A stretch of DNA of 64,000 bases, taken from assembly GCA_016932415.1 (NCBI GenBank), contig JAFGCX010000010.1, positions 313,641 to 377,640 on the forward strand. Reading direction: 5' to 3'. The DNA comes from Candidatus Krumholzibacteriota bacterium. Its GTDB lineage: Bacteria; Krumholzibacteriota; Krumholzibacteriia; Krumholzibacteriales; Krumholzibacteriaceae. A program made the position numbers and the translations under genes. The notes under the pieces were generated by a model that ran no database searches, had not been told where the DNA came from, and saw nothing but the letters and a program-made list of their open reading frames with translations. Shown here one piece after another: positions 10,463 through 20,900 of the stretch. The first letter of the stretch is position 1, and each line of letters begins with the position of its first letter.

Positions 10463-12080
10463 ATTCAAGGATCGAAAAATTGCTTCGTTTTTCAGTCGTC
10501 TCCAGGGTCCTTCTGTCCATGATCGAGACGATCAGCTGGAATGTTCCCTTCCAGAGGTTTTCCGTGGCGATCTCAAGCCTCTGTATCTGAGTGGAACCAA
10601 AACCGGTAGTCTCGAATTTCGAACTGATCGCGGGAGGGGGTTCTTCAAGGACTGGTCCCTTTCTTCTTTTCGAAACGGGTATTATCCTGTAGTCGATCGT
10701 ATAGTACGCGAGCCCATCCCGGTCCGTGTCGAGACCGTACATCTCGAAATAGAAAGTCAGGGGAAAAGGTATCCTGTAGGCATGCAGTGGATGAGGGACT
10801 ACCTGAAGGTCTCCTTTCCGGAATTTCACCATGTCGTCCGTCTCGCTGATCGAACTGGCGAAAAGGATGTCGCTGAGCGAGAGTTTTCCATCCATCGAAG
10901 GAAGTTCTACGTTAGTCTGGAAGACGCCCTTCCGTCCGCTGCCGGTATCGGTGACTTCGATACCGATACGATAATATCCCGGCTTGAGAGCCATCGCGAG
11001 CTGTCCCGGAATATATCCCGGTCCCTGCCATATCGTCCCTCCGGTCTGGGAAGCGGATATGATGTCGCTCACCATGGCCACTTCGCGGAATTCGATATCC
11101 CTTACAAGCAGATCGAGCCTGACAGATGCGCTGAGGGTGTCCGCTCTCCGGTTGAACCTCACTTCATCCGACGGTATCTCGAAATTGAGTTCTATCCTTA
11201 TCGCTCCCTCGCCACCGCGGAACGAGAGGATATCAAAAAATACGGGAAGCCTGTCTCCACGAAGCTCGACCGAATAGATGACGGGGTTTTCCTTCAGGTA
11301 CTTGTGAAAATTATTCCTTCTCTTGTCGTTATTCTGGCTTTCGAGAGCTGATATCATATCCTGTCCGATCTCCGCCCTGACATCGGGATCAGCCATATAA
11401 TCGATCTTGTCGGGATTCAGGCCGGATATCGCTTCGATACTTGCCGGTGGGACGTTGACAAGTATCTCGGCCGGAGTATTCGTCAGGTACTGGGAGATCG
11501 CTTTCAGCTTGTCGAGCTGTTCTCTCCCGGTAAGGCCATATATCTCGAAAGCGTAAATGAATTCGCCGTTGAGGTTGAAATTCTGAAAAGCGACGATCAT
11601 ATCGAGTGACTTGTAATACCATATCTCGCCGGGAGGAATCATCCTGTAGAACCCAATATCGGCGGGGATCGATCTTCTCGTAGCCGGCATTCCCCACCGG
11701 ATCAGAGTCTCGCCCCTTTTATCCCAACCCGGAGCTTTTTTCATGGCGAAGAGTTCCCTGGCCAGAGCGACCCTCGTCTCATGCTCGATCCTTCTCTCAT
11801 TCGATGGTGTCGCTGGCGATGGATCGCGCTCGATCCAGAACCGGTCTATCCATTCAAGCCGTGCTTTGGGGCCGGGTTGCGACAGGAACTGCTTCATCTG
11901 GTGCCTGTTCATCGAATAGCGAAGCCCGAAATAAGTTACGAGTTCCCGGGTAGAGAGTTTTTTAAGGAGAGCGTTCTCGCCGTCGAATTCTTCTGCCCGA
12001 ACCGCTGAGGGGATGAAAATCTGAAGAGTCAGAAGGAAAATCATCAGACAGGGAACCAATCTGGGTAGATAACGCATCAT
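10461..12080 (-). CDS. GWxTD-domain exported protein
   Basis: The product (about 539 residues from the chosen start) has a signal peptide ending near AVRA and no other membrane segment. The region around GWDKRGETLIRWGMP, then IWYYKS and a Phe/Asn-rich strand, matches the GWxTD domain, named for its motif and found mostly in secreted proteins of FCB-type bacteria; its function is unknown. The C-terminal part looks like a beta-rich domain. The ATG at 12080 sits 4 bases after AAGGA and begins right at the signal peptide; an alternative start at 12137 overlaps lptG by 4 bases (ATGA). Either way it is the last gene of the lptF-lptG operon, which suggests a cell-envelope role. Confidence 0.75.
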   Translation of the reverse strand: MMRYLPRLVPCLMIFLLTLQIFIPSAVRAEEFDGENALLKKLSTRELVTYFGLRYSMNRHQMKQFLSQPGPKARLEWIDRFWIERDPSPATPSNERRIEHETRVALARELFAMKKAPGWDKRGETLIRWGMPATRRSIPADIGFYRMIPPGEIWYYKSLDMIVAFQNFNLNGEFIYAFEIYGLTGREQLDKLKAISQYLTNTPAEILVNVPPASIEAISGLNPDKIDYMADPDVRAEIGQDMISALESQNNDKRRNNFHKYLKENPVIYSVELRGDRLPVFFDILSFRGGEGAIRIELNFEIPSDEVRFNRRADTLSASVRLDLLVRDIEFREVAMVSDIISASQTGGTIWQGPGYIPGQLAMALKPGYYRIGIEVTDTGSGRKGVFQTNVELPSMDGKLSLSDILFASSISETDDMVKFRKGDLQVVPHPLHAYRIPFPLTFYFEMYGLDTDRDGLAYYTIDYRIIPVSKRRKGPVLEEPPPAISSKFETTGFGSTQIQRLEIATENLWKGTFQLIVSIMDRRTLETTEKRSNFSILE

Positions 12081-12133
12081 TCCATCCTTATTATTGAATG
12101 CCTGAAATACCAGGGGATCGGTAATCGTCACGG

Positions 12134-13213
12134 TCATCGGTTAGCCTTGCGCAGCAGTATTCCTCCGATCGAGATGAATATGATATTTCCGAACCAGGCG
12201 GCGATCGGTGGGGGGATCACTCCGCTATGGCCAAGCGACTGGCCGATCCTCAGGATACCGTAATAGGTAAAACTGATGAGCAGTGTAAGACCGAAACCTG
12301 TCGCCATCGATGTTTTCCTTTTCGCCGATGAAAGGGAAACTCCGATCATGGCAAATATAAAACTTGTAAAAGGAAAACTGAATTTAAAATAAAGATCGAC
12401 CATGTATTTGTCAACAGAACCGCCGCCTCTTCTTACTTTCTCGATATAATCGCGCAGTTCGTTGAAGTTCATCTCTTCCGGTTCGATCGCGTTCTTGGCG
12501 AAGTCTTCGGGTTTTTCGGGGAAATCATCTATCTCGAGCCTGGTAAAAGGGGTGACATCCTCTCCCGCTTCCTTGAACATGCGTACGGCTCCATCGACGA
12601 ATACCCAGCTTGTCCCGTTCCAGAAAGCTTTTCTCGCGTCTATCCTTTTTCTGAGATTGGATCCTTCATATTCCTGGACGATGATATTGACCATCATGCT
12701 CATCGAGATATCATATCTTTCGGCATAATAAGTCCTGTTGTTCTCTCCCTGGTAGTGCAGGTCGAGTTTGTATCTCAGCGACGATTTCTGTTTGGTCTTT
12801 CTGATCTCGACTTCCATGATCTCTTCGGCCTTGCGTTTCGAGACCGGCACTACGAGATCGCTCATGACGATCGAGAAAGCTGTGATTATCAATGATGAGA
12901 TGAATATAGGCCTGACCAGCCTGACAAGTGATGTCCCCGACGAGATAAAAGCGGTGAGTTCATTATCCCTTGAAAGTTTTCCCAGAGTGAATACCGACGC
13001 GAGAAGGACAGCGACCGGAGTGATAAGCATTATTATCCACGGGAGCTGGAAAAAGTAATACGATAATGCCTGGAGGACAGTCGCGTCTCCATCGATGAAT
13101 TTGTCGATCTTTTCGCTTATGTCGACAGTGATATAGATCGCGATAAAAGCGGCGATTCCGATATATATGTTGCGCCAGAAGGTCGAAAGCATATACCTGT
13201 CATTTATCTTCAT
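12134..13213 (-). CDS. lptG: LptG-type LPS export permease (YjgP/YjgQ family)
   Basis: This 359-residue membrane protein belongs to the LptF/LptG family, the inner-membrane pair that with the LptB ATPase pulls lipopolysaccharide from the membrane into the periplasmic bridge. Hydrophobic segments near residues 15-35, 55-75 and 98-120 and three more near the C-terminus frame a central periplasmic domain, the expected 3+3 layout. The sequence ELTAFISSGTSLVRLVRPI is the conserved coupling region. It is the second gene after another family member, 39 bases apart. Assignment as G rather than F rests on order and size only. Confidence 0.85.
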   Translation of the reverse strand: MKINDRYMLSTFWRNIYIGIAAFIAIYITVDISEKIDKFIDGDATVLQALSYYFFQLPWIIMLITPVAVLLASVFTLGKLSRDNELTAFISSGTSLVRLVRPIFISSLIITAFSIVMSDLVVPVSKRKAEEIMEVEIRKTKQKSSLRYKLDLHYQGENNRTYYAERYDISMSMMVNIIVQEYEGSNLRKRIDARKAFWNGTSWVFVDGAVRMFKEAGEDVTPFTRLEIDDFPEKPEDFAKNAIEPEEMNFNELRDYIEKVRRGGGSVDKYMVDLYFKFSFPFTSFIFAMIGVSLSSAKRKTSMATGFGLTLLISFTYYGILRIGQSLGHSGVIPPPIAAWFGNIIFISIGGILLRKANR

Positions 13214-13252
13214 CTTACCGCTTTCAAAAGAGGTCCGGATCCGGTTCCGACC

Positions 13253-14656
13253 TTACAATATAACGGCCCTTTTTTTCAGCCGCCACCTTTTACGCGGGTT
13301 GAACCTGTCCCAGTTTATTGTCTGTGATTCGCGCACTGTACTCCACAGGAGGAGCACCGCCGCGGAAAGGAGGATGAAGTTCGGAAGCCACATGGCAAGC
13401 CATGCTGGCATATACTGCCTGTCGGCGAATTTTTCCCCGCTGATGAGGAACATGTAGTAGACGAGGAAGAACAGTATGCTGAATCCAATCGATGTAGTCA
13501 TCCCCTTTTTGCCGGCCCTGATCGCGAGGGGGGCGCCGACAAGAACGAATATCAGGCAGCTGAAAGGGATCGAGAATTTCTTGTGTATCTCGACCTGGTA
13601 TTTGCTGATCAGGCGCTGGCACCCATCTATGATCCTCGCCGCGCTCTCGATGTCATGTTTCGTCTTTTCAACAGATACCGTTTCCGTTCTGGACGGACTT
13701 GTTTCCCCTCCAGGGGTGGTGATTCCCGACTCCTGCTTTACCGGTGCGAGCAGTTCCTTCAATTCAGGCACGGCGAGTGAAAGTTTCGAGATCATCGCCT
13801 GGGCGGCGTCTTTGTTCATCGCCATCCTGTAGCCCGAGGCTTCTTCCTGTTTTTCGGCTATCTTTTCCCGCATCATCCCCACATTCATTTCCCTGTCCGT
13901 TCTGTGCGTCCTTTCGGACCTGTCGAGACTTCTGTCGATGTCACGCATGTTGATGGTAAAGTTACTGAAGAGAGTCTTTCTGTACGTAGAGACATCTTTC
14001 GGGTCGGGCATCTCGTGAATTTCTCCATCCCTGAGTTCGAACCTCAGTACGTTGTCCTCATCAATGAATGACATCTTTCCACTGTTGGCCACGATCGTCG
14101 TCGGGATCCCGCCCTTTTGTTTCTGAAATATCTGGACATCCTTTATCTCGCCGGTCTTGTCGTCCTTTTCCCTGACAAGGATGGTATACCCCTTGATAGC
14201 GTCGCTGAATATATTTTCCCTTATTTCGAGAGTAGGTTTCATTTTCTGGATATCGATATAAAGATTCAGACACTTGTGGTTTGTCTCCGGAAGGATCGCG
14301 TTGTTATAGTAGATCAGGGCCGCGCCGAGAATTATAGACGCGATGAGGACGGGGATAATCATCCTGTAAAGGGAGATACCGCTTGACTTCATCGCTGTTA
14401 TCTCGTTTTCCGAAGCGAGTTGCCCGAAAGCCATCATCGTGGCGGGCATTACCGACATTGGTATAATTAATGCGAACATATGACCGAGACTGAGGATAAA
14501 GAATTCGAGGACGACAAGAAAATCGACCCCCTTGCCGATGAACAGACTGAGGTATCGGAAGATAAAGTCCATAACGAAGACAAAGGTTATGATAGCCAGT
14601 CCAAAGAAGTAGGGAGGAAGATGAAGCCTCAGGATATATCGATCAAGAATATGCAT
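13253..14656 (-). CDS. lptF: LptF-type LPS export permease with large soluble insertion
   Basis: This is a YjgP/YjgQ family permease of 467 residues, about 100 longer than E. coli LptF. The N-terminus (HILDRYILRLHLPPYFFG) and the ASENEITAMKSSGISLYRM coupling region are typical. The extra length is a charged, probably coiled-coil stretch around residues 240-360 (many Arg, Glu, Lys, Met; a TTPGGETSPSRTE linker) just before the C-terminal membrane segments, on the periplasmic side by family topology. It is the first gene of the minus-strand operon; a 328-base region separates it from the divergent sprA. Confidence 0.84.
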   Translation of the reverse strand: MHILDRYILRLHLPPYFFGLAIITFVFVMDFIFRYLSLFIGKGVDFLVVLEFFILSLGHMFALIIPMSVMPATMMAFGQLASENEITAMKSSGISLYRMIIPVLIASIILGAALIYYNNAILPETNHKCLNLYIDIQKMKPTLEIRENIFSDAIKGYTILVREKDDKTGEIKDVQIFQKQKGGIPTTIVANSGKMSFIDEDNVLRFELRDGEIHEMPDPKDVSTYRKTLFSNFTINMRDIDRSLDRSERTHRTDREMNVGMMREKIAEKQEEASGYRMAMNKDAAQAMISKLSLAVPELKELLAPVKQESGITTPGGETSPSRTETVSVEKTKHDIESAARIIDGCQRLISKYQVEIHKKFSIPFSCLIFVLVGAPLAIRAGKKGMTTSIGFSILFFLVYYMFLISGEKFADRQYMPAWLAMWLPNFILLSAAVLLLWSTVRESQTINWDRFNPRKRWRLKKRAVIL

Positions 14657-14984
14657 TTTATTAACTTACAAAGTTTTGTTTAAAAAGTTCCCGTTGTCCG
14701 GGCCGTCATTAAAATGCGCGATCTTCGTTCCTGAACCGGACGAGGCATCGCTCTCGGAATAAAGAATCGCTTGTTCACCCCCCCTGGTCATCAAATCGAA
14801 TCGGCCGGCAGGGGGAAGGTGTACTTGTACCTTTTTGTGGACAGGGAAAGGGAATTTTGTCTCTTTTTCGGGACATCGAGATCGTGATCAGCTACCCTTT
14901 GCCTTCCATTGTTTTGTTGAACGTAATCTAACATATTACCTTATCTTTGTGACAGGTTTTTCTGTGGACTGGCGATGAGGCTGC
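14657..14984. other. Divergent intergenic region between lptF and sprA
   Basis: This 328-base stretch has no convincing gene. It must hold the promoters of both the lptF operon (leftward) and sprA (rightward). On the plus strand, TTG at 14917-14919 and TATCTTTG at 14942-14949 resemble the TTTG / TAnnTTTG promoter of Bacteroidetes, with a spacing of 22 bases. AAGGTGTACTTGTACC followed by five Ts (14816-14836) can form a weak hairpin. No clear sigma-70 pair is seen for the minus strand. I see no RNA gene here. Confidence 0.4.
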
Positions 14985-17900
14985 ATGAAGAAGACGGGAA
15001 AAATAATCGGCCGCGGAGATAGAAGGAGAGCGGCGGGAAAATATCTCTGCGTCCTGGCCCTCATTTTTCTGTCAGGTCCCGGAAGTACAGGTGCCCGTGC
15101 CCAGACTCTGAGGATCGATCTCTCGGAGGTCTCGAGACAGATAGAGATCCGCTACTACATGCAGGAGCATGGGACTCTTCCCCCCGAATATATTCTTCTG
15201 AACGGTATAGCCCTGTATCCGAATTTTCTCCAGGGCAGATTTGATCTGAGAAAACGCAAGTTGGAATATGATCCCATGACCAGGACGCTTTTCAGCTATG
15301 ACGTGCCTGGAGATCATGTTTTTACCGCCAGAGATGATCGCGACGGCCTCTATTTCAGGAGTTCCGAAAGGGATGTCAGGATACCCGGCATGAAGATCAC
15401 TCCCTCCTCGATCGATGAAAGAGCTGAATCGATAAGGAGAAAGGGCTTCAGGAAAACATGGGTCGACGAGGTCAGGTATAACCTTGAGATAGAAAGGGAG
15501 ACAAGAAGGGGCGGAGGACTGATCGATCTCAACATCCCGATAAAACTTCCAAAGCAGATAGAATGGCTCATAGGAGACGGAGAAGAGACGAGACTGACAG
15601 TCTCGGGAAAGGAAAAGATAACTATAGGCGGAACTTCAAGGTGGTGCGCCAACTGCCCCGTGACCGAGGGAAGGCCTTCGCAACAGAAATTTCCCGATCT
15701 TGACATGGAACAGCAACTGTCGGTCAACCTTCAGGGAAACATAGGAGAAAAGATACATGTGAAGATAGATCATTCCAGTATGGGCGGAGGAATGCAATCG
15801 ACCAACAGGGTCAGCCTTCGATATATCGGGCTGGAAGACGAGATAATCAAATCGATAGATATGGGAGATACTGACCTCACTCTGAGCGGCGCGCAGCTGA
15901 TCAGTCACTCGGGAGGATCAAGAGGCCTCTTTGGCGTAAAGGTGCAGGCGCAGATCGGGCTGATGGATCTGACAGTAATCGCGAGCAAGGAGGAGGGAGA
16001 GAACGCTTCCGGATCGTTCTCGGGTAGCGGGGGACAAAGCAGCGAATTCATGATCGCTGATTATAACTATGTAAAAAGGCAATATTTTTATTTTGAGACG
16101 CCAGGCGTGTCTTTCGATACGCCGAATATCGGATTCGTCGGGCATCCGGTCAAGTATTTCCCCGTGTACGGCGGGACGTTCAATGACATGATCGAAGTCT
16201 TCATCTCGCTCAAGACGTATGAACTGGACAATTACCAGGGAGGGGCAAAATTCAAACTCAAGGCCTGCGTCGATCCGGAAAACAACGGAATTACCGGTAA
16301 TGAGCCAGGGGCTTTCGAGGATTGGTACCGTCTCGCTAACGAAGGGGAGGATTATTCCCTTATAAAGTACATCGATTCAGCTTCGGAGTCGAAATATGTG
16401 GGGATAAGGCTCAATCAGCCTCTCGATACGGAAAGGTCTCTTGCCGTCCGGTATAAAAGCGATATGGGAACCTCTTCGACCGCTGATGACATATCTATCG
16501 GCGATTACGGTATCTATCCCTCAAACCCCGACCAGGTCCTCAGGGCGGAACTGATCTATCCTGTCGAGATGGATGAGGAAGACCTCACAGAGCCTCTTGA
16601 AAACAAGTTCCTTCATTCGACCTGGAACATGATGATGAGGAATGTCTATTCTCTTGGCTCGGCCGGTCTTGAGGGAGGAGCTTTGAAGGTCACTATAGAG
16701 AATGTCAGGACGATCGTGGGCACGAAGGATATCCAGGAGGAGACGGAACTGAGCTACCTGCGCATTTTCGGTCTCGACCAGGAGAATGTCGAGTCGCAAA
16801 GGATCCCGGACGGGTTGATCGACGACAGGAAGGGGATAATCGATTTCAACTACGGTTACGTGATGTTTCCCTGGTACGAGCCTTTCAACCTCAGGAGAGA
16901 TGACATAGCCTATTTCCTCGGTACAGGCGTAGACGAGATGGGTTACGTGATCCCTGATTATGTATCGGCCGATTCGGTGATGGCGCACCTTGTACTCAAT
17001 GACGGGATATATTCCGATTATGACAGCAACCCGAAGCACGAGTATAATATCGTCGTCGAGGCGACCAGCGGCAACAGGACTTTCCAGCTGAACGCCTTCG
17101 ATATAATCGAGGGTTCCGAGGTAGTCTCGGTAGATGGTGAAACGCTGATGAGAGGGAGCGATTATGACATCGATTATATCGGAGGTACGGTGAGTCTCAA
17201 GGGAGACCGACTGCTTACGATGTCTCCCGACGCGAAGGTGTCGATCGATTATCAGCACAAGTCCCTTATAGGCGGAGGGAAGAGATCGCTCCTGGGATTC
17301 AGTTCGAATATGAACCTTTCGACGAATTCAAGGTTAAACGCTTCCTTTCTGTATAATTCCATCGGATCACCGAAATACAATCCGCGGCTGGGCGATGAAC
17401 CGACGATGAATATGGCCGGTGACGTAAATGGATCGTTTCAACTCTCACCCGACTGGATGACTTCCGTTGCCAATCTTCTCCCGAGAGTCGATACCGACAC
17501 GAGGAGTTCACTGAACGTCAACGCTGAAGTCGCCGTGAGCATCCCCAATCCGAACAGGAAGGGAGAGGCGTTCGTCGATGACATGGAAGGCGTGGAGGAA
17601 TCAAGCCAGCTCAGCCTCATCAGGCGGATGTGGTATGAGGCGAGTCCTCCGGCAGATCCGGATAATCCCGGCGCATTCCTCGAATCTTTTGCCGGGGAGG
17701 ATGAATTCTACTGGTATAATCCGGTACGCGAATCGACATCTCTCCAGTACAAACTGACGACGAGTAAAAGGGATCTCAATCCGGGGCTGGATACGCGGGA
17801 GAACTCCAGCGTATCGTCCCTTTTCATAAAGGCGATCGATCCGCAGCCGGGCGAGTGGTGCGGTATCATGACCGGTATCCCCGGAGGACTCGATATCACG

Positions 17901-20900
17901 ACGGCGCAGTATCTCGAGATATGGGTCAACGATTACAATACTGACCCCGACGAGAGGGCAGGCAGGCTCCATATAGATTTCGGAAGGATCGACGAGGATT
18001 TCCACCAGCCGGAACTCGGAGAGGGGGATGACGAGAAAGAGACCGACTGGACGATCGAATATGACACCGGTTTTCCCGCCGATGACCCCGGTCTCGTCTA
18101 TCCGAAAGCATTCGATGGAAGTACGTGGGATTCCGTAAAAAAGATATACAGGGGTATCAACTCGAGAGTAGGGAACAATTACCATGATACGGAGGACCTG
18201 AACCGCAACGGGCGTGTCGATGAGAGAAACGAATACTATTCTCTGGTCCTCGATCTTTCCGATGAAGCTCTTATAGACGTGCAGAGGGATTTCGACAGGG
18301 ACAAATATTCCAGTTACTGGACAGACTCGGACAAGACGAGGGATGCCGGTGAGAATTACAGGATCAACGAAAAAAAAGCCTGGAGGATGTACCGCCTCGA
18401 TCTGTCAAAGGTCAAACTTCCGACGGGAGTCGCTCCGAGGCTCGATGCGATCCAGCATTTCAGGATCTGGGTGGAGGACCCGCAGGAACTTCAGGCCCGT
18501 ATCGAAGTGGACGGATCGATAGATCATCTCGTCGAGATCGCCGAGATGAAATTCATCGGCAACAGGTGGGAATTTGACAACATCAGGGATATCGCCGATG
18601 AGACCCGTATAATCCCGACTCCCGATATGCGTGTCAAGGTAGGGACGATAAACAACAAGGACAATCCTTCGATATATTCATCTCCCTACAAGGTGCAGGA
18701 GGAGGATGGAATAGACATCAGGGAACAGTCGCTGCTGATCGAGGTGGAGAATTTTGAAAGGGAAAGATCTTTCAGGCTGATGAAACGCTTCTACGGACAG
18801 GGAATGGATTTTCAGCAGTACAGGGAGATAGAGTTCTGGATCAGGGGAAACCAGGATCTTACCAGTCATGATGGCGATGTAGTCGATTTCTATCTTCAGT
18901 TCGCTTATGACAGCCTCAACTACTATGAAGTAGTCGTACCACTGACCAGTCAGAGGGCTGGCCGGTGGAACGCCGTCCACATAACTCTCAGCGATCTTAC
19001 CAACATGAAACTCAATCCTTCTGGTGGCGATATCACCGAGATCCTGATACATGACGCCTCCGATCCATCAAAAAGTTATCAGGCTAGATTGAGGGGAGAC
19101 CCTACCCTGTTCAATGTACGGTTTCTCTATTCGGGATTAAGGAACAGGACAGGTATCATGATCCCGAGCGGAGAGGCATGGTTCAACGATATCGTAGTCG
19201 ACAATGTGAGAAAAGACATTGACCACGCCGAGAGACTCAGCGTCTCGACAAACTTCGGAGGGATATTCTCTCTGTCAGGCAACTGGCAGCGCACCGGTCC
19301 GGAGTTCAGGTCGCTCAACCAGAAGAGGGGAAGCGGGGTGACGACCAACAGCTATTCGCTGAGCGCGAAGACAGAGGTCAATCATATCATCCCGACAGGG
19401 GGGTTCCAGCTTCCCGTGTCGCTGAAGTACGGAGCATCGACCTCGAAACCGAAGTATCTCCCGCAGAAAGATGTCGAGATAACCGATGCCGCTGTTCAGG
19501 ACAGCCTCAGGTCGGTCAACAACAGTGTCAATTTCAGCGTCGCGATGAGCCGCCGGGGATCGAAGAATATTATTATGAAGAATCTCTTTGATAATCTCAA
19601 AGCGGGGATGAGCTATTCAAAGAGCGCCAGTTTTTCGCCGACGGCGAAGGATACCTCCTGGACTCTCGCCGGAAACGCCACTTACCAGCTTCAGTTCAGA
19701 AAGGACAGGGAATTGAAGCTCTTCAAGGGGATAAAGTGGAGATACTGGCTTACAGATTTTTCGTTCAGGGCGTCAGGGGCGCGGTCTGTCAGGAGAGGGT
19801 ATTCATATTCGAACAGCGAGTTTGTCAAGCGGCCCGATTTTTATTCATGCCACTGGGATAACGAGATGAGTACCGTCTATCAGCCTTTTGAATCGATCAA
19901 ATTCAACTACCGGAGGACGGAGAAACGCAATCTCGCCGTTGAAAATATGATGTACGGCGTCGATATAGGGATACTGACCTCGTTTATCCAGACCCTGAAC
20001 ATGAGCTATCAGCCCAAGGGTGGGGTCTTTCTGATCTCCCAGTTCAATCCGAGATTTGAATATAACACAAAATACGAGGAAGACCTGAAACCAGGGATAA
20101 GACAGGCGGAAGATCCGGAAGGGACGAGGGATGTCTACGCGACGCGGGGAATCAATGTCGTGTTCGATGTCGATGTCGGCAAATACGCGATGGGATTCGG
20201 AAAGATGGTCAAGATTATCGGGCAGGAGGAGGAGATCTCGGCGAGAAAGGTGATGAACCAGAGGGCGTCCCACGAAGAGAGAAAATCCCAGTTCGAGGAG
20301 ATGCTCAAGAATAAGAAGACAAGTTCGGACAAGGGCGTCGCCGGGGAACAGGTCTCTCTCGACCCGAATCCCGGTTCCACTCAGCCTGTCGATCCGACTG
20401 CCGCGGGAGGGCAGACAGCTGAGACTGAAGAGAAAAAAGGAACGTTTGCCGATCTCGGCCTTAAACGTCCGCGCGCCGGGCTGGGGGACAAAAAAGAAGC
20501 ATCATCGCCGGACAGCATGGCGGTCGACAGCACTTTGACCGCGGACAGTAAAGAACAGGGAAAGAAGGCGGCTGACCCGATGCTTCTGTTCAGGCATCTT
20601 CTGCGGTTTCTCGGGCGGGTCGATCCGGTCAAGAGCACTTTCAAGATAGACAGGCGCAGCCAGTTCGAACGCCTTTACGAGAGGGCCGGTATGGGGTATC
20701 AGTTCGGATTCGCGTCGAGAAGCGGTACGGAAGGAGCGTTGGGAGGCCCGGACGCCGATCCTCTGAGGGAGAACACTGGCATCACTCTGAATCTCAGGTC
20801 GGGATTCGATATCACATCCAACCTCTCGGCCAATCTCAATTTCAATATGTCGAAACGCGAGGATATGTCATATTCAAGGAGATCGGAAGCGCAGGATCTG

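Noticed and set aside
13235-13244. Palindrome CCGGATCCGG between lptF and lptG
   Set aside because: Short and GC-rich, within an operon gap; no sign of a separate promoter.
16521-17258. Open frame of about 245 codons on the minus strand inside sprA
   Set aside because: Lies opposite a strongly supported gene, lacks a recognised domain and is a composition shadow.
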